From: Galbibacter pacificus
GTDB taxonomy: Bacteria > Bacteroidota > Bacteroidia > Flavobacteriales > Flavobacteriaceae
Direction of reading: 5' to 3'
Assembly: GCF_029603155.1 (NCBI RefSeq)
Contig: NZ_JAPMUA010000001.1
Span: 186,001 to 250,000, forward strand
Length of the DNA: 64,000 nt
In this document: in pieces, positions 43,291-51,856 of the stretch
Numbering within the stretch: the first letter of the stretch is position 1
Layout of the letters: every line of letters starts with the position of its first letter
Position numbers and translations under genes: made by a program
The notes under the pieces: model-generated
The model's input: the letters and a program-made list of their open reading frames with translations, nothing else
Database searches by the model: none
What the model was told of the DNA's origin: nothing

Positions 43291-44535
43291 ATGGCAGTTT
43301 TGGAAAAATTAACTTCAGATGATGCAATAGCATTAGAGAACAAGTATGGCGCACATAATTATCATCCGCTTCCCGTAGTGTTGAGCAAGGGAGAAGGTGT
43401 GTTTATGTGGGATGTAGAAGGAAAAAAGTATTACGATTTCTTGTCGGCTTACTCGGCCGTAAACCAAGGGCATTGCCACCCGCGCATTATAAGCGCAATG
43501 ATGGAACAGGCAAAAACGCTTACATTGACATCGCGTGCCTTTTACAATGATATGTTGGGAAGGTTTGAGCAGTTTGCTACATCGTATTTTGGTTTTGATA
43601 AGCTTTTGCCAATGAACACAGGTGCAGAGGCTGTTGAAACGGCCATAAAAATCTGTAGGAAATGGGCTTATGAAAAAAAAGGCATCAAGGAACAGGAAGC
43701 GCAGATAATTGTTTGTGAAAATAATTTTCACGGCCGTACAACGACCATTATCTCTTTTTCGAATGATGAAGACGCAAGGAAAAATTTTGGACCCTATACG
43801 CCCGGGTTTATTAAAATTCCTTACGATAATACCGAGGCTTTGGAAAAAGCCCTGAAAGAAAATAAAAATATAGCAGGTTTTCTGGTTGAGCCAATTCAAG
43901 GCGAAGCAGGGGTATATGTCCCAACCGAAGGTTATTTAAAAAAGGCTAGGGCATTGTGCAAGGAACATGGCGTATTGTTTATTGCAGACGAGATACAAAC
44001 GGGAATTGCCCGCACGGGAAAATTATTGGCAGTGGACCACGAAAATGTAAAGCCCGATATGCTTATTTTGGGCAAAGCCATAAGCGGTGGTGCATATCCG
44101 GTAAGTGCGGTATTGGCCAATAACGATATTATGGAAGTAATTAAGCCCGGACAACATGGAAGTACTTTTGGCGGAAATCCGGTGGCCGCAGCAGTGGCCA
44201 TGGAGGCACTCAAGGTTGTAAAGGATGAAAAGCTTGCCGAAAATGCAGAAAAATTGGGGCAATTATTCCGTAGCGAACTCAATAAATATATAGAAACGGG
44301 CACTATTGTAAAATTGGTCCGCGGAAAAGGTTTGTTGAACGCGATTGTAATTAACGACAGCGAAGACAGCTCGACCGCATGGGACATTTGCCTGGCATTA
44401 AAAGAAAATGGTTTGTTGGCCAAACCTACTCATGGCAATATTATACGTTTTGCACCGCCTTTGGTAATGAACGAAGAACAATTGAACGATTGTGTTGCCA
44501 TAATTACCAAAACTTTAAAAGGTTTTGAACAATAA
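43291..44535 (+). CDS. rocD: Ornithine aminotransferase
   Basis: A PLP enzyme of class III that converts ornithine and 2-oxoglutarate to glutamate semialdehyde and glutamate, in arginine breakdown or proline synthesis. 414 residues. The N-terminal ENKYGAHNYHPLPVVLSKGEGV is highly characteristic of ornithine aminotransferase. The PLP lysine is K262 in LILGKAISGG, preceded by FIADEIQTGIARTG. The structured element at 43085 and a degenerate promoter-like stretch lie upstream. A bidirectional terminator follows at 44552. Confidence 0.94.
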   Translation: MAVLEKLTSDDAIALENKYGAHNYHPLPVVLSKGEGVFMWDVEGKKYYDFLSAYSAVNQGHCHPRIISAMMEQAKTLTLTSRAFYNDMLGRFEQFATSYFGFDKLLPMNTGAEAVETAIKICRKWAYEKKGIKEQEAQIIVCENNFHGRTTTIISFSNDEDARKNFGPYTPGFIKIPYDNTEALEKALKENKNIAGFLVEPIQGEAGVYVPTEGYLKKARALCKEHGVLFIADEIQTGIARTGKLLAVDHENVKPDMLILGKAISGGAYPVSAVLANNDIMEVIKPGQHGSTFGGNPVAAAVAMEALKVVKDEKLAENAEKLGQLFRSELNKYIETGTIVKLVRGKGLLNAIVINDSEDSSTAWDICLALKENGLLAKPTHGNIIRFAPPLVMNEEQLNDCVAIITKTLKGFEQ

Positions 44536-44551
44536 ATAAATTTGAACACAT

Positions 44552-44591
44552 AAAAAAAGCCTTCCCGGATTTGCCCGGGAAGGCTTTTTAA
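44552..44591. terminator. Bidirectional terminator (rocD and PepSY-like gene 1)
   Basis: AAAAAGCCTTCCCGG pairs with CCGGGAAGGCTTTTT around a short loop, between convergent genes. A closely similar hairpin follows the second PepSY-like gene at 45319. Confidence 0.85.
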
Positions 44592-44611
44592 TTACTACCT
44601 AAAACGTATTA

Positions 44612-44908
44612 TTATTGTTCGATCCATTCACCGTTCTCATTGGCAAATAGCGTTCCTGTTTGCTCGCCCATTTGCACTTCTATTTTATAGGTGTTCTCCT
44701 CGTTCACATATGCTTTTGTAATTTGAGCTTCAGGATAATCGGCTTGAAGCGCTTCTTGTACTGCTTGAGGAACTTCAGCTACCGCTATTTCCTTATAATC
44801 GTCTTGTAACGTTGCTACTTTTGTGTCGTTGTTAGCAACAGCAGGAGTTGCTGCAAATGCTGTTAAACTACCTAATGCCATTGCTACTACTAATACTATC
44901 TTTTTCAT
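44612..44908 (-). CDS. Small secreted PepSY-like protein, copy 1
   Basis: A 98-residue exported protein (signal peptide about 1-19, ending AFAA). The mature part has the PepSY-like pattern EVPQAVQEALQADYPEAQITKAYVNEENTYKIEVQMG and ends GEWIEQ. Such small periplasmic domains are of unknown function and are often under two-component control in Bacteroidota. It differs from the gene at 45375 at about 14 of 98 positions by eye, and the duplication includes flanking regulatory sequence. Confidence 0.85.
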   Translation of the reverse strand: MKKIVLVVAMALGSLTAFAATPAVANNDTKVATLQDDYKEIAVAEVPQAVQEALQADYPEAQITKAYVNEENTYKIEVQMGEQTGTLFANENGEWIEQ

Positions 44909-45318
44909 GATCTTAAAATTTTATGATTAAACTTTGTTTCTATATTTATTTGTTATGTATAGTGCTATTTCTGTACCATTTCTTTTTTTAGAAAGTGTTT
45001 TCTTATAATGCATTGATATACAGTATTTTAAATTATTGTAAGGAAAATGGAGTTTGTGGAGCCATTGTGTAATTTATTGATTTACTGTGTAATGAATACT
45101 CACTTTCGTTATGTTTTTATGCTGAAAATTGAAAGAAAATAAGAATTTTGTTAAGCAGGATATCTATTTTTTGCTGAAGGATCCGTGTATTTTTGAAGCA
45201 TCGGCATTTTTTTGAATAAATACAAAGCCAGAAGAGGGAACTGATATGAAAAATGACAAAATAAAAACTGATAAAAAGAAAGCAAGAGATATTTATTGGT
45301 TATCGCAAATTATGCAAA
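44909..45318. other. Upstream region of PepSY-like gene 1
   Basis: A very AT-rich 400-base gap. The right half (about 45100-45318) has no recognisable gene or repeat. The left half matches the upstream region of copy 2 and contains the direct repeats TGTGTAA at 45066-45072 and 45086-45092, a candidate regulator site. Confidence 0.5.
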
Positions 45319-45354
45319 TAAAAAAGCCTTTCCGGATGGCCCGGAAAGGCTTTT
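45319..45354 (-). terminator. Terminator of PepSY-like gene 2
   Basis: AAGCCTTTCCGG pairs with CCGGAAAGGCTT, preceded by A6 (T run on the minus strand). It is a duplicate of the hairpin at 44552. Confidence 0.8.
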
Positions 45355-45374
45355 AAGGTATCACCTAAAACGGA

Positions 45375-45674
45375 TTATTGTTGTTCAACCCATTCACCGC
45401 TTTCATTGGCAAACAGTGTTCCTGTTTGATCACCAACTTTTACTTCAATCTTATATGTGTTCTCTTCGTTCACATAAGCCTTGGTGATTTCGGCACCTGG
45501 GTAATCAGCTTGAAGTGCTTCTTGTACTGCTTGAGGAACTTCAGAAGCTGCAATTTCTTTATAATCGTCTTGTACTGTTGCTACTTTTGTGTCGTTGTTT
45601 ACAATGGCAGGTGCTGCTGCAAATGCTGTTAAACTACCTAATGCCATTGCTACTACTAAAACTACTTTTTTCAT
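45375..45674 (-). CDS. Small secreted PepSY-like protein, copy 2
   Basis: A 99-residue paralogue of the protein at 44612, with signal peptide about 1-19 (AFAA) and the same PepSY-like core with EVPQAVQEALQADYPGAEIT and GEWVEQQ at the end. Most differences are conservative (I/V, E/D, Q/K), as expected for a recent duplication kept under selection. It has its own terminator and its own upstream TGTGTAA pair, so the two genes are separate transcription units. Confidence 0.85.
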   Translation of the reverse strand: MKKVVLVVAMALGSLTAFAAAPAIVNNDTKVATVQDDYKEIAASEVPQAVQEALQADYPGAEITKAYVNEENTYKIEVKVGDQTGTLFANESGEWVEQQ

Positions 45675-45880
45675 GATATTTAAATTTTACAATTAAACTT
45701 TGTATTCGTTATTTGTAGTGCATAGTGCTATTTTCGTACCATTGGCAATCAAGATATTTAAATTACATATAAACAACTGTAAATCAATAAAATATGTTTT
45801 TAGTGTTAAATAGATGATTGTGAAATTACTGTGTAATTGTGAAATTTATTGTGTAACGAATGCACACTTTTACGCAAAAT

Positions 45881-46807
45881 TTAAAAATCGAGCAACTTGT
45901 TCAATGTAACTTGGTTGGGGTTTTCTTTATAGATAATAAGCCTGTATTTTAAAATAAGAGGCTTTCTGGTTGAAATTTTAATAGCTTTCCGTCCCGGAAA
46001 AGCAGCATTTTGCATGCTATTCTCCGATCTTAATATCCATTTATTGTTCGGTTCGGGGTTTTCTTTACCGGCAATTATAATGATACCCGACTTTTCTTTG
46101 TTGTTAAAACTGCCTTGAATGTTTATGTGCCTATTTGCCGTAACCGCTTGGTTTGTGGGAACAATATTGACATTGTTTGAATAAAACCCAACATCTTCGG
46201 GCAATTTTACCCGTGCCGAGAACCCGCCATAACCTTTTACATCTTTAGAGCCACCTATTTTTAAACTGTCAACCAAAGCCAGTAACGATATTTTAAAATC
46301 TATAATTCTGTAGCTAGCTGTGGCGGGCAATACCTTAATTTCGGTATTTTCATCTACAAAGGGCACTTCTTCCCCTTCCAAGGTATATAAAGGAGAGGTC
46401 CATTGGGTATGTGCCTTTAATAAAATAGCATCGTTTGCATAATCTTTGGTTTGCACGTTCTTTACATCCCATTTAAAATTCTTACATTCCCAAGAATCCC
46501 CTATTTCTTTTTTGCCCATTAAAACTTGGTGCCAGGCCCAAAATATTCCCCGGTGGTGCAAATGGTCGTCGGGGAAGTCTTCGGTTAAAACATTTCCGTC
46601 CAGATCAAACAACGGATGGATATAATTGGCCCGTGGGTAATTACCGTTCAACGATTTCTCCTGGCTTTGAAAAAACAATACTTTTTTGCTCCCATCTTTA
46701 AGCAGGATACCTTCGGGCGAAACTTCATGGCTAAAATTTTGCCCAAAAGTAGTTGTGGCAGTTAGCATTGTTAAAAATAAAAGGTATTTTATAATTAGTT
46801 TCCTCAT
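45881..46807 (-). CDS. DUF6807 (PmoA-like) exported protein
   Basis: A 308-residue protein with a signal peptide (about 1-24, ending TTFGQ). Family features are NYIHPLFDLDGNVLTEDFPDDHLHHRGIFWAWH and later ANRHINIQGSFNNKEKSGIIIIAG, matching DUF6807, often annotated PmoA and found in carbohydrate-use regions. The function is unproven. I choose ATG 46807 because it gives a clean signal peptide and avoids overlap with the M14 peptidase gene, which ends 10 bases upstream and is probably co-transcribed. Confidence 0.8.
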   Translation of the reverse strand: MRKLIIKYLLFLTMLTATTTFGQNFSHEVSPEGILLKDGSKKVLFFQSQEKSLNGNYPRANYIHPLFDLDGNVLTEDFPDDHLHHRGIFWAWHQVLMGKKEIGDSWECKNFKWDVKNVQTKDYANDAILLKAHTQWTSPLYTLEGEEVPFVDENTEIKVLPATASYRIIDFKISLLALVDSLKIGGSKDVKGYGGFSARVKLPEDVGFYSNNVNIVPTNQAVTANRHINIQGSFNNKEKSGIIIIAGKENPEPNNKWILRSENSMQNAAFPGRKAIKISTRKPLILKYRLIIYKENPNQVTLNKLLDF

Positions 46808-46817
46808 GGATATGTTT

Positions 46818-49253
46818 TTACTCAAGCATGAATAGGGCATTTACAAAAAATAATTTCCCGTTTTCCCAAAATCCCCTAAATAAAGGGTCGTCTACCATAT
46901 ATACAATCTTTCCGCGCCCCATGTCCTCACTTCCAAATACTAAACTGTTGTTTTGTAGCTTTTGAGCCTCACTTCCGGCAAAACCTGCCAAAGGTTTTTG
47001 GGTATCTTCAATATAAACGGCATTTTCGCTTTCTAAAAACTCGTATGCATCGCCGCTTAGCTTTAAGGTATAGTAAATGTCGTCATATCCATATGCCAAA
47101 GGGTGCGTGGGATCTACTTTTGCTTTATAAATAGCGCCGGTAATGGTTTTTTTAATGTATTCGCGGGTACTTATGGCATAAGGCTCCGGTTTTTGTATAC
47201 TATCGTTCTTTTTTCCATCCTTTTCAACAATCGAGAAGTCATCATCGTTTTCCAATACACTAATGCTGTTTCCCATGGCAATTAGCTTACCGCCTGCACG
47301 GATCCAGTCTTTTATGCTTTTCAACCGGTGATCTTCCAGGTTATGAAGCTGCGGAAGTATCAAAATATCATATTCAGCTAAATCAACACGATCAAAATAC
47401 GCATCGTCGAGAACAGTGACGGGATAGTGCAATTGTTGCTCAAAAAAGTGCCAGACTTCCCCAAAATTCAGTGTAGAAACACTGCCGCCCGATAATGCCG
47501 CTATTTTTGGGCTTTTTATCATTTTTACGGCATCCGATCCAAAATCTTTTCCACGATCTACAAAACCGCTCGTTGCGGGGGTAAGTTCTTTATGATATTT
47601 GTTTACGGCATCGTTTAAAATAGAAACATAATCTTTTTTATGTGCATTATCTCCTTTTAATATTATCAAACTTCCCCTGTTAAAGGTTTTTCCGTTAATC
47701 TCAAAAGGTTCTTCGGCAACCCTAACGTTAATTTTGTTTTTAAGCAGAGCCGTAAGAAAACGTGCATCGTCCATACTGTTCCAGTCCGTAACATAGCCAT
47801 AGGTAGCATTGTTAACCACCGTAATGGTGTATGCAGGGGCATTGGTATTTGTATTTACAATATTTCCCGTTGCAATGGCGTCCAATCCATATGCATAGGG
47901 CAGGGACCAGGCGGTAATGTCGTATGTAAGGGAATCGCTAAGTTTTGTCTGCGGTTCAAACAAAACTTTTACCAAAGTAGCTTTAGGTTGGTTGGTACTT
48001 ACCACTAAATTGGTGTTATTTTCTGATAAATCCTCATTTTTTTGGTCTTTATAATTAAATCCGCGCAACTTTCCGGTGGTAAAGCCATATTTAATGGAAT
48101 GTACGTCCAACAAACGGGTAAGCGCACCTATTTTATCCTTATCTCCCGACAGCACATAGCTGTTGTACTCAAAATCCCTATGCCCGTAAAATTTACCAAA
48201 CTCATCGTTAAGAGCCTTTACATTATTTGCGGCCATTTCTATGGTAGAAAGCCCTGTGGTATAATGGTGAGAAATTCTGTCCTTTAAAGTCAGTGTATCT
48301 TTATTGGCCGTAATAACACCCAGTCCCGCGCGGCCACTGCCCCCTTGTTCGTAGGTCATACCTATGGATCCGTTGTAAATGGGGTACGTATCCCCATAAC
48401 TTGGGTACAGCAAATCAAAAACCTCCTTGGTAAAGTACAACCACCCTTCTTTATCAAAATATTTGGCATGGTTTTTACCAATGGCCGTTTGAAAATCTTT
48501 TTGCCAATCTGTAATAACTTCATGCATGGGTTCTGCGGCGGGCGCAAAATAATAGGGGTTATTAATGCCCTGTTCATGAAAATCTACATGAATATGCGGC
48601 AACCACTCGTTATAAAGTTTCACGCGCTGCTTACTTTCCTTTTGTGTAACCCATGCCCAGTCTCGGTTAAGGTCGAACATATAATGGTTGGGCCGCCCGG
48701 ACAACCACCCTTCATGGTGTTCCTTCGAGTTTATATCTACATTATTTGGCGTGTTTTTAAAGCTATTGTACCAATTTACATAGCGGTCGCGCCCATCGGG
48801 GTTTATACAAGGATCAAAAACCACAATGGTATTGGCCAGCCAATCTTTTTTTACCGTAAGCACTTCATAAATGGTCTGCATGGAAGCCTCGGTACTCACA
48901 CTTTCGTTACCATGCACATTATAGCTCAGCCAAACAATGGCTTTCCCGGGAGACGTACCATTTTCAATGGCCTGCATATGTTTTTTTTGTATTGCCTCAA
49001 GATTATGTATGTTTTCGGCCGAAGAAACAAAGGCCACGAGCAATTCCCTGCCTTCATAGGTCGTTCCATATGGTTTTAGCTTCATCATCTGTGGAAACTG
49101 TTCGGCCAGGTACTCATAATAAGCAATTACCTGGTGGTGCCTTGAAAAATGCGTCCCGAGCTCATAGCCAAGAAATTCCGAAGGCGATTTTACATTTTGC
49201 GCAACGCAAATAACAGTAAATAAAAGCGCAAAGAACAAAAGTTTATATCTCAT
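46818..49253 (-). CDS. M14 family zinc carboxypeptidase, secreted
   Basis: An 811-residue exported peptidase (signal about 1-19, ending CVAQ). The M14 zinc site is seen as H114-x-x-E117 in NVHGNES with the third ligand H226 in HVDFHEQG. The substrate-binding NPDGRDRY (about 151-158) and the catalytic Glu in MTYEQGG (about 307) are present. The long C-terminal region (about 400-811) resembles a GATase-like fold with ILPQLHNL and WIRAGGKLIAMGNS. It cleaves C-terminal residues of peptides in the periplasm or outside. It is followed on the same strand by the DUF6807 gene. Confidence 0.92.
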   Translation of the reverse strand: MRYKLLFFALLFTVICVAQNVKSPSEFLGYELGTHFSRHHQVIAYYEYLAEQFPQMMKLKPYGTTYEGRELLVAFVSSAENIHNLEAIQKKHMQAIENGTSPGKAIVWLSYNVHGNESVSTEASMQTIYEVLTVKKDWLANTIVVFDPCINPDGRDRYVNWYNSFKNTPNNVDINSKEHHEGWLSGRPNHYMFDLNRDWAWVTQKESKQRVKLYNEWLPHIHVDFHEQGINNPYYFAPAAEPMHEVITDWQKDFQTAIGKNHAKYFDKEGWLYFTKEVFDLLYPSYGDTYPIYNGSIGMTYEQGGSGRAGLGVITANKDTLTLKDRISHHYTTGLSTIEMAANNVKALNDEFGKFYGHRDFEYNSYVLSGDKDKIGALTRLLDVHSIKYGFTTGKLRGFNYKDQKNEDLSENNTNLVVSTNQPKATLVKVLFEPQTKLSDSLTYDITAWSLPYAYGLDAIATGNIVNTNTNAPAYTITVVNNATYGYVTDWNSMDDARFLTALLKNKINVRVAEEPFEINGKTFNRGSLIILKGDNAHKKDYVSILNDAVNKYHKELTPATSGFVDRGKDFGSDAVKMIKSPKIAALSGGSVSTLNFGEVWHFFEQQLHYPVTVLDDAYFDRVDLAEYDILILPQLHNLEDHRLKSIKDWIRAGGKLIAMGNSISVLENDDDFSIVEKDGKKNDSIQKPEPYAISTREYIKKTITGAIYKAKVDPTHPLAYGYDDIYYTLKLSGDAYEFLESENAVYIEDTQKPLAGFAGSEAQKLQNNSLVFGSEDMGRGKIVYMVDDPLFRGFWENGKLFFVNALFMLE

Positions 49254-49367
49254 AGATTATTGTTGGGTTGGTTTGTCTAAACTACTAATATAATGCATTG
49301 CGCTACATCTTAACTAATTTTTAGCAGCTAAAAGCCCAAAGAATTTTATATTTACTTTTTTTATAAT

Positions 49368-49536
49368 GGCGCTCCACAAAAATTATGATTTCCATAATTT
49401 TGTGGCGGGCTTTTCGCTGTATCTGTTTTGCATTTTTAATGCAGTTTAACAAAAAAATGTAGTTAACCATTAAGTTTTTGGTTTAATCCCGACCTATTAG
49501 CCATGCAAAACAGGATGCCGCTGCAATCCCTAGCGC
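49368..49536 (-). ncRNA. Structured intergenic element, copy E (best copy)
   Basis: On the minus strand the 5' core is GCGCTAGGGATTGCAGCGGC (from 49536), continued by ATCC. It is followed by CTGTTTTGCAT (arm 49503-49513), which pairs perfectly over 11 bp with ATGCAAAACAG (49423-49433). Directly after comes the 3' core GATACAGCGAAAAGCCCG, then a second hairpin with arms CCACAAAA-ATTATG and CATAAT-TTTTGTGG (49374-49405), and a closing GCGCC. The layout is the same as in copies C and D. It lies between the divergent M14 peptidase gene and bshC. Confidence 0.65.
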
Positions 49537-49558
49537 GTTTACAGATTTAAACACAACT

Positions 49559-51172
49559 ATGCCAACAAATTACATATCATTTCAAAAAACAGGATATTTT
49601 TCCAAGCTCATTTGCAATTATATAAGCCAGGAAGAAACGTTAAGGCCTTTTTACAACAGGTACCCAACGCTAGACAACTTCAAGGGCCAGATAGAAGAAA
49701 AGAAAAGCAGTTTCCCCTGTAAAAATCGTGAAATACTGGCATCGGTTTTAAAAAAGCAATACAAAAACATACAGGTAACCACCGCCACGCTCGAACATAT
49801 AGAGGCTTTAAAGAAAAATAATGCATTTACGGTAGTTACCGGGCATCAATTAAACTTGTTTAGCGGACCGCTGTATTTTCTTTATAAAATTGTTTCCACC
49901 ATCAACCTCACCAAAAAATTAAACCAAACTTATCCCGGTTCGCACTTTGTGCCCGTGTATTGGATGGCGACCGAGGACCATGACTTCGAGGAAATCAATT
50001 ATTTTAACTTCAACGGGAAAAAATTTCAATGGCAAGGGCCCAAGACCAGCGAAGAAGGGGGAGCCGTTGGTGAACTTCCCACAAAAGGGTTGGAACAGGT
50101 CCTAGAGCTCTTTAGTTTAGAGCTGGGCATGGGAAAAAATGCCGAACAGCTTAAAAAAATGTTCCAACAGGCATACATCGGGCACGATAACCTTACCGAT
50201 GCTACCCGTTTTTTGGCAAACGAGCTTTTTGGTGACCAAGGGCTGGTAATTATAGATGGGGCAGAGAAAAAACTGAAAGAACTTTTTGTTCCCTACATAA
50301 AAAACGAACTTTTTAAACAAGATTCCCACCAAGAAGTATCAAAAACCATTAATGAGCTCAATAAAGTAGACCCATCATACAAAATACAGGTCAATCCAAG
50401 GGACATTAACCTTTTTTACCTCGCAAAAGGGCTCCGCGGCCGCATTGTGGAGGTAGATGGGGGCTATGCCGTACACGAGACCGATATTTCATGGAACAAG
50501 GACGAGCTGGAAGCACATATAGAGGCGCATCCAGAGCGTTTTTCGCCAAATGTGGTCACGCGTCCGCTGTACCAAGAAGTAATTCTGCCAAACCTATGTT
50601 ATATAGGCGGCGGCGGCGAATTGGCATACTGGTTAGAACTTAAAAGCTTCTTTAAACAGGAAAAGGTGCCCTTCCCCATGTTGCTTTTGCGTAATTCTGT
50701 ACTTATCATTACCAAAAAGCAGGCCGATAAGCTGGAAAAACTAAATATCTCCCTCGAACAACTGTTTTTAAAGAAACATTCTTTTATCAATAGAAAAGTT
50801 AGGGAAATTAGCAACATAGATATCAATTTCGACCCTCAAAAAGAACATTTGGTTGCACAGTTTCAAGAAATGTACCGCCTTGCCGAACTTACTGACAAAT
50901 CTTTTCTGGGAGCGGTCAAGGCGCAGGAAGTGAAACAACTAAAAGGGCTCGAACATCTGGAGAAACGCTTGTTAAAGGCACAAAAACGAAAATTATCCGA
51001 TCAGGTTTCCCGAATGACCGATATACAGAACGAATTGTTCCCAAATGAATCCTTGCAAGAGCGTACCGACAATTTTGCGAACCTATATCAAGCATATGGC
51101 CACGTATTTATAAATTTACTGCTCTCAGAATTATATCCGTTAAGGCAAGATTTTGTAGTGATTACCGTTTAG
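49559..51172 (+). CDS. bshC: Putative cysteine ligase of bacillithiol synthesis
   Basis: BshC adds cysteine to glucosaminyl-malate in the last step of bacillithiol synthesis. At 537 residues it fits the family. Characteristic segments are VVTGHQLNLFSGPLYFLYKIVSTINL (about 96-121), HFVPVYWMATEDHDFEEINYF (about 133-153) and NLCYIGGGGELAYWLELK (about 345-362), followed by the coiled-coil C-terminal region. BshA and BshB are not in this window. This implies bacillithiol is the main low-molecular-weight thiol, alongside the ergothioneine genes at 60090-62227. Confidence 0.95.
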   Translation: MPTNYISFQKTGYFSKLICNYISQEETLRPFYNRYPTLDNFKGQIEEKKSSFPCKNREILASVLKKQYKNIQVTTATLEHIEALKKNNAFTVVTGHQLNLFSGPLYFLYKIVSTINLTKKLNQTYPGSHFVPVYWMATEDHDFEEINYFNFNGKKFQWQGPKTSEEGGAVGELPTKGLEQVLELFSLELGMGKNAEQLKKMFQQAYIGHDNLTDATRFLANELFGDQGLVIIDGAEKKLKELFVPYIKNELFKQDSHQEVSKTINELNKVDPSYKIQVNPRDINLFYLAKGLRGRIVEVDGGYAVHETDISWNKDELEAHIEAHPERFSPNVVTRPLYQEVILPNLCYIGGGGELAYWLELKSFFKQEKVPFPMLLLRNSVLIITKKQADKLEKLNISLEQLFLKKHSFINRKVREISNIDINFDPQKEHLVAQFQEMYRLAELTDKSFLGAVKAQEVKQLKGLEHLEKRLLKAQKRKLSDQVSRMTDIQNELFPNESLQERTDNFANLYQAYGHVFINLLLSELYPLRQDFVVITV

Positions 51173-51856
51173 CGGAATTATTGAACAAAATTCAATCATG
51201 TTCTAAATTTTAAATGTTCATTTTTTTCATTGATGAAAAACGAACCAACCACGCCCGAACGTAACGCTCGGTATGGACGGGAAAAATCTAGGCAGGCCAA
51301 AACAAAACCTAAATATTTCAAAAACCTTCAAATAAGTATGTCCATTGTACCACAGCGGTATTTTTCTAAAACATTTTGGATGAAATTGACACAATTGTGA
51401 AAATAACTTCCCTTTAGGGGCCGTGTCTTGTTTTTATATGTTTTTTTAAAGAAAAATTCTTCATCCTTCAACAAAAAACAAGTCAACCGATGCAAAAACT
51501 GAAAAAGATGAAGCATGCAGCACAAGTAAGTGCCAATGCTTCATCTTTTCAGTTTTTATCCATACTTGGGCACCGATGTTCCATTTTTTTCAACTTTATT
51601 ACGCATTTTAGCACCTGTCATCCATTTTTTTCAGCAATAGTAAGCACCTCGGTATACAAATGATATAGATATGAAGCGATAAACCACCAAAAAATAAAGA
51701 ATATCCTTTTCAAGCTTAGAAATCCTATATATTTGTCGCATTTGCCCGTCCCTGCATGGTTTTGAACACCTTGTAGGTTTTATAGGATACAAAAGCAGGC
51801 CTATAAGGACATAAAAAAAGACCTTGCAGGAGTATTTTATAGCGTATTTGGTACGC
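51173..51856. other. Long non-coding gap after bshC
   Basis: About 680 bases without a believable gene. It holds the long hairpin at 51494-51557 and two related segments near 51770 (ACCTTGTAGG) and 51822 (ACCTTGCAGG). The 65-codon minus-strand frame at 51328-51525 has no start context or family features and runs into the hairpin, so I do not call it. Confidence 0.6.
51494..51557. terminator. Long near-perfect hairpin, possible bidirectional terminator or small RNA
   Basis: The left arm 51494-51516 and right arm 51536-51557 pair over 22 bp with a single bulged A. The 19-base loop contains GCAC and GTGC, which can pair too. A-rich on the left, T-rich on the right. Confidence 0.6.

Larger units (their letters stand above)
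44552..45856. repeat. Tandem segmental duplication
   Basis: Two units of roughly 540 bases (about 44552-45092 and 45319-45856) each contain terminator, PepSY-like gene and upstream region. Similarity extends into the 5' flank, where both units keep two TGTGTAA boxes exactly 20 bases apart (45066 and 45086; 45830 and 45850). About 220 bases of unrelated AT-rich sequence separate the units. Confidence 0.75.

Noticed and set aside
45246..45356. Short plus-strand frame MKNDKIKTDKKKARD before the second PepSY-like unit
   Set aside because: It reads through the terminator hairpin and is very Lys-rich, as expected from poly-A sequence.
49269..49280. TGTCTAAA on the plus strand near the M14 peptidase start
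   Set aside because: No TGAC partner and no gene start close downstream on that strand.
51328..51525. 65-codon minus-strand open frame in the gap after bshC
   Set aside because: It overlaps the long hairpin and has Cys/Phe-rich, non-protein-like composition.
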